Shown here: positions 32,293 to 41,880 of the stretch, piece after piece | Position numbering within the stretch: position 1 is the stretch's first letter | Layout: each line of letters begins with the position of its first letter | Source of the DNA: Basidiobolus meristosporus CBS 931.73 | Taxonomy: Eukaryota > Basidiobolomycota > Basidiobolomycetes > Basidiobolales > Basidiobolaceae | Reading direction: 5' to 3' | Assembly (NCBI GenBank): GCA_002104905.1 | Contig: MCFE01000225.1 | Coordinates: 1-64,000, forward strand | DNA: 64,000 nucleotides | Notes under the pieces: generated by a model | What the model saw: only the letters and a program-made list of their open reading frames with translations | Told to the model about the DNA's origin: nothing | Databases searched by the model: none | Position numbers and translations under genes: made by a program

Positions 32293-32940
32293 ATGGGTCG
32301 CCGTCCTGCTCGTTGTTATCGTTATTGTAAAAACAAGCCTTATCCCAAATCCCGTTTCTGTCGTGGTGTCCCCGACCCCAAGATCAGAATCTTCGATTTG
32401 GGCCGTAAGAAGGCTAGCGTTGATGAGTTCCCTCTCTGCGTTCACTTGATCTCTAACGAGTATGAACAGCTCTCCAGCGAAGCTTTGGAAGCTGCCCGTA
32501 TTAGTTGCAACAAGTACATTACCAAGATGGCTGGTAAGGACTCCTTCCACTTGCGTGTCCGTGTCCACCCCTACCACGTTGTTCGTATCAACAAGATGTT
32601 GTCTTGCGCTGGTGCTGATAGACTTCAGACTGGTATGCGTGGTGCCTTCGGTAAGCCTCAAGGTACTGTTGCCCGTGTCAACATTGGCCAAATTATCTTC
32701 TCCATCCGTACCAAGGACAGCAACAAGGCTGTTGTCATTGAAGCTCTCCGTCGTGCCAAGTACAAGTTCCCTGGCCAACAAAAGATCATTCTCTCCAAGA
32801 AGTGGGGCTTCACCAAGCTCACTCGTGAGGAATACGTTGTTGAACGCCAAGCTGGCCGTCTTCAACCTGACGGTTGCTACGTCAAGTACATCACCGAGCA
32901 CGGTCCTCTCGAAAACCACTTCAAGAGAATCTCTGCTTAA
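32293..32940 (+). CDS. RPL10: 60S ribosomal protein L10 (uL16)
   Basis: 215 aa, the normal length. uL16 completes the 60S subunit in the cytoplasm, forms the site near the peptidyl transferase centre, and gates release of Nmd3. Start [20 protein letters not shown] and the internal [40 protein letters not shown] are near-invariant across eukaryotes, with the conserved P-site loop. I chose the ATG at 32293 because the mature protein universally starts [10 protein letters not shown]. Codon use is strongly biased (GCC, GGT, AAG), as expected for a highly expressed gene. A 192-nt intron (32090-32282 region; donor GTAAGA at 32190, acceptor CCAG at 32282) lies just upstream and is probably in the 5' leader; see the finding on the in-frame upstream ATG. 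Confidence 0.97.
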   Translation: MGRRPARCYRYCKNKPYPKSRFCRGVPDPKIRIFDLGRKKASVDEFPLCVHLISNEYEQLSSEALEAARISCNKYITKMAGKDSFHLRVRVHPYHVVRINKMLSCAGADRLQTGMRGAFGKPQGTVARVNIGQIIFSIRTKDSNKAVVIEALRRAKYKFPGQQKIILSKKWGFTKLTREEYVVERQAGRLQPDGCYVKYITEHGPLENHFKRISA

Positions 32941-33382
32941 GTCACGGTTTTGATTACCTCCAGAGAGTCTATACATGGATGATTTGGCCATTATTGAAAT
33001 AAACATTGCACAGCACTGCAACTAAATTCGCTACTGTTTTTGGCACCTATTTTTTCTTTACTTCTTCAGTGTCCTAGTGAGGGAGGTTGGCTCACGAAAT
33101 GGGCCGTTTATTTGACATCTTTGAGTGTCTACTAAGAGCTATGTACCTAGGAGATAAGCTGGTATTCTAAAGATGTGGATGTGGTATAATAAGCCTGGCC
33201 TTGTATTGAAGCCGATATCTGAATATGGTGTTGCATATCAAAATTTTCGCGAAATAGAATTTCCTAGATATGGATATGATGGAGCGAGATAGGGACCGCT
33301 TATGAATATGAACACATTTGTTTGGCTATTACACAGGAAGAGTCAAAAGAATAGTTGATATATATTAGGACGATGCTATCGC
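32941..33382. other. Convergent spacer RPL10 / tetraspan gene
   Basis: About 440 nt of AT-rich 3' flank. An AATAAA at about 32996-33001 is a likely polyadenylation signal for RPL10, 56 nt after its stop. No gene. Confidence 0.45.
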
Positions 33383-34086
33383 TTAGAATGGCTCATAGTC
33401 CGGAGGACTTGTCATCCCAATGGAGAAGAGTATTACCCCACAAACCACATCCAGCATCCAGCTGACTATACAAGAGAGAAAAGCGAGATCGTACGTTGTT
33501 CCAAAGTAGAAGCGGGGGGAAGTTCCGTAGAGATGGGCAATGATCCCCATAGGCAGGATCTGACAAATGGCTGTTTGAAACAGAAAGTAGGTAAGATAAT
33601 ATGCGTTGCGAGCGACCTTCCTATTCAGAAATACAAACCGTGGACCGACAATAGGGGGACAGCGTATTTCCAGCTACGAGCTTGACGATTTGGACTCAAG
33701 AAAAACACGGTGCCAAAGAACACGAGGATTAACACACCAAGCATCCCAGCTATACTCATCCCGTTTTGAGCCATCTGCCACTTTTCGCAGAAGCCTACTT
33801 CTTTACAGTCCCCGTTGTCAGGATCAGGGAACGCGCGACACCCAGACGAGGAGCATTTCTTCCATAACCCGTAATATATATTGGATTTGAATGGCCCAGG
33901 TGTTCGGAAATTTAGCCAATTGGTGCCAAATACTGAGACGAGAGTCAGGACGTATGCGACAGAGAATAGGAAAGTGACTACTGTGTAGGTCCTTGTGGAG
34001 ATGACACTGAAGAAATGTCTAAAGTACCGCCTTGGATATAATTCGTGATATTCATAAGTTTGTGAGGTTCCTTGGCTGGGAGTCAT
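33383..34086 (-). CDS. Claudin/PMP22-like four-helix membrane protein
   Basis: Two exons, with the ATG at 34086 and stop at 33383; the intron lies near 33600-33650 but its donor is ambiguous (a 45-nt intron starting after TACGCT gives a clean phase). Four membrane segments: TVVTFLFSVAYVLTLVSVFG, GMSIAGMLGVLILVFFGTVF, NAYYLTYFLFQTAICQILPM-GIIAHLYG, and CIVSWMLDVVCGVILFSIGM. The first extracellular loop has YYGLWKKCSSSGCR, matching the W-x-G-L-W-x-x-C-x-C shape of claudin, PMP22 and related fungal SUR7/PalI proteins, and additional cysteines (DCKEVGFCEKW). Such proteins organise membrane domains or act in pH sensing in fungi. The N-terminal half of about 50 residues and a PDYEPF C-terminus are cytosolic. 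No specific function can be assigned. Confidence 0.72.
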
Positions 34087-34641
34087 TCTTTGCTTCAACT
34101 ACTAACATACGTTAGGTAAAAGATTAACACCAACGCGATATTAATTGTACAGCATTCGGGGAATTACGTTACATGTGACCTTTGATGAAATCATCAAACT
34201 CCCATGATTATCTTGCTGTTGACAATATAATAAAATAGTCATATTCCAAGCTTTGCAGGACTGTTTGCCCACAGCACGTGATAGAATCCCAATTACTGCT
34301 CTGGTGGTGGTCTGAAACATGGTGCGTATGTTAACAGGAGCGTTGTGCATTATTCCAAGAAAATGCACCAGTCATGCACAGGTGTCTGCATTCATGGATA
34401 AGAGTGATGGCGTCCTACGAAATGACCAAACTCTTGTGCACGATCGTGAATGGCATGCTCGCAAATCTTTCCAATCAGAGCATGGCCTGATGACCTAATG
34501 ATAATCAATCCACTATTCAACAGTACATCTTGTTATTCCATGTTTCAAGCATAACATGCTTCTTTACTCTTAAATGATTGTTTCTTGTGCGTTACATGGT
34601 TCGTACACTCGAGTATGAAATATATGGCTGGTACATGTATA
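34087..34641. other. Spacer between tetraspan and RPAIN-like genes
   Basis: About 550 nt, AT-rich. CACGTG at about 34276 is the only recognisable site. Open frames on both strands lack conserved sequence. Confidence 0.4.
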
Positions 34642-35584
34642 TTACAAAACTGCTTCACACCAATCGCAACTATCGCAAAGCATGATCAGCCCAGTTGAGG
34701 GATTGAAGGTGAAGAGGCTGTTTCCAGAACATCCTGAGCTACGAGCCATGTTAGTTGGGCTTGGTTGATCACATTTGTCCACGATGTTGCTTACCTGTGA
34801 GCGGACCGAAGGCTGTGTATTCTTTGCCACGACTTGGTTTTTGAATTGATGTTAGTAATTTGTCCAGAGACTCCCCTCACAACTAGCACTTACTTGATGA
34901 TCTATTTGCAAATGACACTTATCACATTGAAGTGTAGTCTCAGTTGTCTGAAATAGAGTCCCTTGGTTGCAGACCATACAAGTTCCAAAGTTTCCGGGTA
35001 AATGACTGTGGCTTGACTGAAGTTCCTCGTACTTTTCCATGTCTGCAGATAAGATAGCGTCCTCGAAAGCGCAGAGTGCCTCATAATCATCTACACCGCC
35101 TCTACTTAATCAACCACACTCGACATACATATGCCATATATAACGTTTTCATACCTGCTGATTCCTGTGCTATTTCTTTTTCAAGAGCTGCCGCCACCTC
35201 TTCTGGAAGGTCTATCACTTCAAGGGCATGAGCTTGATTCCGTTCTTGCAGAAATTTAGACCACTCCTCAGAAATCAGCGACTGGAGCCACTAATGCAAT
35301 AATAGTTGTTAATATGTTTGTTAAGAGTTCTCTATCACTGAAGCTGCCTGGTTACATGCCTTCTCTTCCTCCATGGGTGAATCGAAAGGAGCCTTCTCAT
35401 TATTAGAGAAGAAAAGTCTCTTTCTGTTCTGCTCTGCCCAACGAGATTCTTTTATACGGTTGAGACACTGCTTCTTAAATTCGTCCCGCCACACTCGGCG
35501 CGTTTTCGGGGAGGAGCGCGGAGAATCCTTCCGGGGAGAATGCGCACCAGGACGGTTATAATTGAATGGATTGATCACGTTCAT
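34642..35584 (-). CDS. RPAIN: RPA-interacting protein (RPAIN)-like
   Basis: Multi-exon gene from the ATG at 35584 to the stop at 34642. RPAIN proteins carry replication protein A into the nucleus. The N-terminal domain has RRVWRDEFKKQCLNRIKESR and WAEQNRKRLFF, matching the basic RPA_interact_N helix; the middle segment WLQSLISEEWSKFLQERNQA, IDLPEEVAAALEKEIAQE resembles the acidic helix of the family; and the C-terminal zinc-binding part has MVCNQGTLFQTTETTLQCDK-C, then after another exon SSGCSGNSLFTFNPSTGLIM-LCDSCDWCEAV. The pattern C-x2-C ... C-x2-C ... C-x2-C fits RPA_interact_C. It begins MNVINPFNYNRPG, i.e. an NPF tripeptide by chance. Exact exon borders between the three parts were not fully resolved, and the N-terminal region is serine/arginine rich. 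Confidence 0.75.
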
Positions 35585-35761
35585 GGAAGTTGTATGTGGA
35601 GGGAGTTGCAATAGCAACAGCTAAATACTACTATTTTGTAAACAAATGTGATGGCAATATACAGGGTTCAGTTGTGTATATCAGGGATACGGGCTCTATT
35701 TATATTTTAATGAGATCTTCGAATTCTCAAAAAATATCCTTTTCTCGATGGAAAATTTTAC

Positions 35762-35832
35762 TGCGCCGTCCGGGAATCGAACCCGGGGCTAAAGCTTGGG
35801 AAGCTTCAATTCTACCACTGTACTAACGGCGC
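35762..35832 (-). tRNA. tRNA-Gly (anticodon CCC)
   Basis: A 71-nt cloverleaf reads from 35832 down to 35762. Acceptor stem GCGCCGT pairs with ACGGCGC, the D arm contains AGTGGTAGAA, the anticodon stem GAAGC pairs with GCTTT around loop TTCCCAA (anticodon CCC, Gly), and the T arm is GGGTTCGATTCCC including a perfect B box GGTTCGATTCC. There is no intron. A short T run (TTTT) follows about eight bases downstream on the minus strand, adequate for Pol III termination. Confidence 0.95.
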
Positions 35833-36320
35833 TTCAACGGGAGGGCAATTCGTGCTTACCTGACCACCATTCTGATACAAAAGAATTTGGCAATCTTAAT
35901 CATGTAATGAACATCTAAAATTTAGCAGTCGTATTATTTATCTAGCTTGTAGTGGGAAATGGATTGAAAATGAACAATAAGATTCTCCTAAATATTGCAA
36001 GGTGCTGTGAGATAGTTTCAGAGATATTTTACTCGAGAAGACCATCTTTATTCTCCACAGATATATAGGCGAATTCAAGGTTGTCTTCTTGAAAAAGAAA
36101 CATTCTTAGTCTTCAAGCTCTGACGATACTCGAAGCTATTTATTAGTATTCATAGCACCAATGCCATAATCATGAGATAAATATGGAATGAATGAAAAAC
36201 ATAGCAGATACCTTCATATCAAGAAAATATTGACACAACAGTCATGAGAAAACTAAAGTATTTTACATATATAAATCCCGCGCCACTCACCCAGGATGCA
36301 GGTGTATTGTACACAGATGT
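35833..36320. other. Spacer upstream of tRNA and 3' of the large minus-strand gene
   Basis: About 490 nt, AT-rich, with no ORF or recognisable element. It lies 5' of the tRNA-Gly gene (minus strand) and 3' of the gene ending at 36321. Confidence 0.4.
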
Positions 36321-39300
36321 CTAAGATATCTCTTTCTCCTTGTCCTCTTTGGTTTTGAAATTTTCTGGATCATATTCGTTTACCTCAAACGGAAGGGCTT
36401 CAAAGGGAATATTGTGCTTTTCAAGATACTCTTCAAAAACACTATCAGCAAACTTGAGTAGATCGTCGAAATTGGGATCCTGCAAGAGTGGCCATTGTAG
36501 GGTTTTCTCCGAACCGTGGCATTTGCGGTACGTTATGGGAAATCTGGCTTCCAAGCGCTCGATGGTAAATATTTGCTCTCCTTCAGTCCACTTCCGATGT
36601 ACCCTGTCCATGGTGTCCTTCTGTCGGCCACATTGATTCGCTACATCATTGAACACCTTCTGCCTGATTTGCTCGTCTTTGTTGGTGGAAAGCTTGCGAA
36701 GATTCTTAGACATCAGTATATCGTTACAGTATGCTTGTCGTAAGCGAACAATTCGGAGATTAATTAGTGCATCGATCTTGGCGCTGATGAAAGTCGTAAG
36801 TAAATTGTGCGGCTGCTTGGTGGAGGAGTAGATGTTTACCATAGTGCATTCAGATCGGTGTAATTCTCAAGGCGCAATTTTCGGCGGGTGTATGCCATGA
36901 ATTCGTCAAGGCTTTCCCAGTGGCTGATGCACTCTTTGTAGGACCCGTGTCTAGATACCTGGTTTGGAAGGTCGCTTAGTATTTGGGCGGCTTAGGTGAT
37001 TTCCGACAGCTGATTTACCTGGAAACAGGCAATACTTCGAATGAAGGCATACAATGATGCCAAGAATTGGGGGGTGGCCTCTTTCACACGCCTGCTGTTA
37101 CCTGACTCTGCGTTTTCAACAGCTTTACGCTTGTAATCTCTTGCAAGATTGTTGTACCTGCCAACCAAAACCATGAATCCGATGCTCTTGCTGTAGTACA
37201 GCTGTGCTACTCACCTCACATATTCGATACGATGATATTCAATTTCCGCCGAAGTAGGCTTGTAAACCGAAGATCCTAACTCACGCATGGGTGTATACAC
37301 ACTATCCCGGGAGGGCGTCTTTTGTTGCGGCGTAGGAGTGTTGATTGAAAACAAGGTTGGTGCGCCAGATCCCGAAGACTTGACTGATTCGGGGGATAGA
37401 TCGGTGGATTTGCTCTGGGAAAGCCTATCGATTTTCTCCTTCATAAGATCATTTCCTGGCGCCATGTCTTTCGGGTCATCCTTTGATGATGCAGGGCGAC
37501 TACTCTTGACTCCCGGCTTCTGCTTACGATAGTCGGCTAAGGACAATGTTCTTTTCTGGGTAGATGATTCCAGGGACTCGTCCATTTTGCTTTCAGCAAT
37601 TGGTGTCTCAGCCAAGCTTTGTCGCGACTTTCCTGGCAGATCGTCCGCTTCATCCCGGAGCCGGTTGGGCTTTTTCTCTTCCAACTCCGTGCTATCACGG
37701 CCATCATCTCTAGAGCGATTGGTCTTTCTGTCCTCAGGATCAGCGTTATCGCGTCCTCTGCTCCTAACCTTCTTGTCTGTGAGAGATCCGGATCTCGAAT
37801 TGCTGTACTTGTCGTCTGCAGATTTAGCATGCGTCGATGAGTTCTCGTAGGAATAACGATCGGACAGTCGGGAATCTCTGGAGTCGTCTCTACTGCGACG
37901 TACTGGTGATCGGGACCTGCTTGGACTAGCTCTACGTTGGTTTCTAGATTCCCGGCTCGCTTGGCGATCTCGGGAAGCCTTATCTGAGAGAGTGGACGAG
38001 CTTTTATCCAGCCGATCAGAGGTAGAGCGTTTGTCCATTGACAAGCTTCGTTCTCGTTCGTGCAGATCGTTCTCACGCCGTTCTGTTGATCGGCTTCTAC
38101 TACGATCTCTTGTGGATAGGTTTCTGCTGCGAGAGCTAGAATCGTTTTCCTCTCTACCTTTTTTGCTCTGGGAGCCCACAGAAAGGCGAGAGCGCTCCCG
38201 AGATGGCGCATCCTCCATTTTCGGTCTCTTCCTATCATCCTTGTTTCTGACTGGAGATACTGTAGCTTCACTTGGTTGCTTGGGCTTGCTGGGCTCACTT
38301 CTTTCAGCTCTTCTTTCGCGTGCTGGCGAGCTATCTCTTTTCGTTTTTCTGTTGGATAGTCTCTGGGAAAGCCTGTCATCTTCACTGTCATCCTCCTTCG
38401 CCTTACGGGAGGCGGAGGATTTTGAGATTCTCTCTCTGACCGGCTCGGGCCCTTCGGGAATATCAGAATCCTTCGAACGCCGAGAGATCTTCGTCTTCGC
38501 CGATTCGCTGAGATGGTCAGAATCCATATCTCTGCTTTTCCGAGAAGCCGAGGAGAGGGACCTGACCTTGCTAGGCTCCGAGAAGGATTCAGACGCATCT
38601 CCCTCTTTTGTCCGCCGTGAGGCTGATGATTGCGTAAACCCATTCTTTACAGAATCAGATGCTCTATCCAAAGAAAGCTCTTTGCTCCTTCGCGAGCTGG
38701 TCTTCTGATCAACGTGATCATCCAATGCATCTTTTGACTTCGTTTTATAAATTCCTTTCGAGGAATTGGCTCTCTTATCCACCTCTGGAATGGCAAAGAC
38801 CCCGTTTTTCTCCGTGTCACTGTCATCGCTATACGAGGCGGCAGAACCAGGCCGCTTGAGAGACTTGGTAGCTCTTGGAGAGCGGCTAGATTGGCTCCGT
38901 TTGGATTTACCATCATTCTTGATTGGCGTGGAAAGCTCATCCTCCAGAGAATAGTCATCCTTCGCTCTTCTGCCAGCTGGATCGGTTGAAAGCCGCCTCT
39001 TACGCTGAAGCTCATACTCAGCATCGTTGTCATCGGGGCGCCTTCCAGAACGGTTTGCCTTGAGTTTCTTGATCCTGAGATCGATATCAGATTCAATGTC
39101 CGAGTCGCGATGTCGATTCGATTTCGTAGTAGACGCCCTGGAGTTCTTCAGTTTCTTAAGCTTAAGATCGATATCAGCGTCAAGATCCGACTCCTCGTTC
39201 TGAGAACGCCTGGCAGCTTTCGCAGCCTTGATCTTCAGGTTCAAGTCAGTATTGATCTCGGAGTCGTCAGGGTATTGCTCCGCACTCTTCCGGGATTTAG

Positions 39301-41227
39301 CGCTTTTCTTTGCTCTTACATCCACATCCGAGTCAAGCTCGGAATCGGTGTACTGTGATTGCCTGGAGGCAGACTTGCTCTTGACCGGCTGCTTGGCTTT
39401 CCTCACTTCGTTGTCGGTGTTGCGATCACTCTCATCTAATTGACTGCGACTAAGATTGGACTTTTCCTTTCTACTGGCCTTTCTTTCCTCTTCTTCGTGT
39501 TTCAATGCTTTGGGTCGACGCGATTTGCTATCTCTGTCGGACTCGCCATCGCTCTCATCGGAGCTGGAATAGTTTCCGCGCGCTTTGTGCTTCAGTAATG
39601 CATCGCGCCTTGTGTCATTAATTTTATTTGGATATTTGAGCTCAACGACCAGCGATTTGGCCTTGTCTTCGGATATAGATTTACTGCACAAAACACCGAC
39701 TTAGTAAGATACAAACAAAACTATAGGTGTAGCTACGAACCTCTTGGGTGTGCCCCGGGATTTGTCGGTAGGGGTTGTGCTGGATACAGAATTACCAAGT
39801 TTCGTAGAAGGCCCTCTAAAAGCAATGTTTCTCCAGATTAATCGCTGAGGCTAGGAGGTCAGAATTTTAATAGATATCCGGATGAAGCACCTTTTCCCGC
39901 TCGTTTTAGGTCTTTTACTGGCGATATCGGACTCCGAATCAGCATCCAAAAGTCTCTTGACTGGTTTCTCCGTTCTGTATGACAGTTGATTACCATCAGA
40001 AACCGGGAAAAGCACACGCTGCCGGCAGCTTGACAATGAGCCATACCTTTCACTTTTGGCATCTGTCTTCTCGTTTGAATCTGCCTCTTCTGCGGTCTTC
40101 TTCAAATCGCCCGAATGCCCGTTGCGTTTGCTAATAGAACAACATGGTCAGCACAGGCAGAACCCTGAGAGGTGCATTCTAATTTACCTGGACAATTTCC
40201 CTTCATCGGGATCTTTGCTATCACTACACTTGATGATCAATAAACGCCATCATAAAGTGGAGGTAGTTACACACGTACCGTTTGGCGTACACGTCGTCAT
40301 CATCATCACTTGCTTCACCCTCCTCTCTTTCATTGCTTTGAGTATTCTTCTTGTCCTCGCTTTTGGTGGAGGCCTTTTCGACTTTCGGTTTGGCCACAGG
40401 GATAGTAAAAGCTGTGAATTTGGGCATTGACTGGAGATGTGGGAGTTAGCTGATGGACGATTGATAGCCAGCCCAAATTAATGATTACCTTGATCTTGCT
40501 AAGGGTCTCTAGAAGACTGGCAATCACCTAGTTATAAGGTTATTAGATTTTCCTTTGGTTCAAGTGACGCATGAAGGCGTACCGAGTCCACATCGTCTTT
40601 TGCTTTGGAGATATCCATTTTTCTTCTAGAGTCAGGCTGCTGTCGATTGCTGTATAGCAGAAGTGGGTGAGTGGCGACCGTGTGGGTTGAGTAAACTACG
40701 CAAATACCTTGTAGGCTTCAAGTGGGACGATTTTTCGCGGAAACCGCTTCTCATAGAGTGTGAGGGAGAATCCCTGTTTGGACTACAAGAACAGTGTATT
40801 AGTGCCAGTTTCCTAAGGAGACTGTGCCACCGGAGTGTAAGCGGTACCTTGCTTGATTCACTGAAACCACTTGACTTGGATGAGGAGACATAAGATTAGG
40901 TGTTGTGGAGTAAGAATCACCCCCTTGGGGTACGGGAATCTGAGTGAAATATTGGGCAGCATCCATGTTGTTATCCTTGACATAGGGATGATATGGGAGA
41001 GGCCAGTTAAACTTTTCTATACATTTAGTGGCTCTGCTAAAGATTTTGGCTTCGCGCTCAGCAACCTCTTTAGTCTTGTCTACCGCATCTCTTCTGGCCT
41101 CGGTAGCATCTTTAGACAGACTCGCGAATAATCCTTTGAAGTGAACGTGACGAGATCGAAAACTATCTGCAAGTTTATGTGGTTCGTCAATCTCTAGAAA
41201 CGATTTCGGCTCGTGGTGGGTAGTCAT
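36321..41227 (-). CDS. Large charged RS-like protein with a possible AF4/FMR2-type C-terminal domain
   Basis: I do not recognise this protein as a whole. Exon 1 is 41227-40848, exon 2 40782-40708; then exons holding NRQQPDSRRKMDISKAKDDV, VIASLLETLSKIK, SMPKFTAFTIPVAKPKVEK, small acidic exons, and one huge exon (about 39685-37211); the phases are continuous for those checked. The protein exceeds 1,000 aa, is extremely rich in S, R, K, D and E, and shows two families of internal repeats. The C-terminal part, split by introns of 45-60 nt, has EIEYHRIEYVR, YNNLARDYKRKAVE, FLASLYAFIRSIACFQ, WESLDEFMAYTRRKLRLEN, and AKIDALINLRIVRLRQAYCN. That order of helices resembles the C-homology domain of AF4/FMR2 proteins, scaffolds of the super elongation complex. 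Alternatives are that 36321-36842 is a separate short gene, or that this is an unrelated RS-protein. Confidence 0.6.
38370..38720 (-). repeat. Protein-coding repeats, SSASRR-type units
   Basis: Within the large exon, about five imperfect units of roughly 24-30 residues start with S-S/A-S-R-R/K-x-K/R and continue with acidic residues and a second basic cluster (SSRRSKELSLDRAS, SSASRRTKEGDASESFSEPS, SSASRKSRDMDSDHLSESAK, SRRSKDSDIPEG, SSASRKAKEDDSED). Confidence 0.6.
39050..39360 (-). repeat. Protein-coding repeats, DSD-DIDL-IKKLK units
   Basis: Four imperfect units separated by 24-33 residues share acidic start and basic end: DSELDSDVDVRAKKSAK, DSEINTDLNLKIKAAKAAR, ESDLDADIDLKLKKLKNSR and DSDIESDIDLRIKKLKANR. 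The alternation could make short amphipathic charged helices. Confidence 0.65.
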
Positions 41228-41880
41228 CACGAGACTTGTATCTATTAACAGTTCTTGGGGATAGACACCGTAGATTTAGACTCTCCAATAGTGCACTGGG
41301 AAGTTCGGGATGAGTACGCGTGGGCTCACGTTGTGTATTCAACGTTCCAATGAGACCAATGATTTCCTTCAGAGTTGAAGTAATAGAAAGCGTCCGAAGG
41401 AGCTGAAGAAATATATTTGTAATTGAGGATTACGAGAATTATAGGAAATCGGTAAGTGGCAGGTTGATGAATTGATTGATTAATTGTGTGGTTTTGCATT
41501 TTTCCTTAGTCCACCCACTGCAAGTTACTCGGATCAGCACTGGTTGAAATTGGTTGAGTTGCGCCAGCGTTGGGTTGCCAGCTAGATACTTGGTAACTCG
41601 AACATCTCGTTTTGGCACAGCTGAATATCATTAAACTTCTGCTGGATTATGTTTCAGGCACTCCCATATATGTTAGTATAAGTGCTGTCTTTTTGCATGT
41701 TCGTATATCTAGAAGTGCCGTCTTTTTACACCTCAGTATACCTATAAGTGCCGTCTTTTTTGTCAGCAACCGCCATTCTGATTGGTGATCATCAGGATAC
41801 AGTGGAAAAATCCCGATTCTAGTGGATGTTCACTACCATTTAATTAGGCTTGGAGGGTTGTTTCCATCTTAACATTCACC
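41228..41880. promoter_or_regulatory. Divergent promoter region with a 33-bp tandem repeat
   Basis: About 650 nt between divergent starts at 41227 (-) and 41881 (+). Contains the three-copy 33-bp repeat listed separately, and ACGCGT at 41316-41321, 90 nt before the minus-strand start. No gene seen. Confidence 0.5.
41680..41760 (+). repeat. Three-copy 33-bp tandem repeat with AAGTGCYGTCTTTTT core
   Basis: The 15-mer AAGTGCYGTCTTTTT occurs at 41680-41694, 41713-41727 and 41746-41760, exactly 33 bp apart. The 18 bases between cores are AT-rich and share a GTATATCTA or GTATACCTA element before the next core. The array lies 120-200 nt upstream of the CCCH gene. Confidence 0.85.

Noticed and set aside
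32287-33021. 244-codon open frame antisense to RPL10
   Set aside because: A well-known shadow of a gene with strong codon bias; no homology expected.
37537-38643. 368-codon open frame inside the large minus-strand gene in another frame
   Set aside because: Arises from low-complexity Arg/Ser codons; the main frame is longer and linked by splicing.
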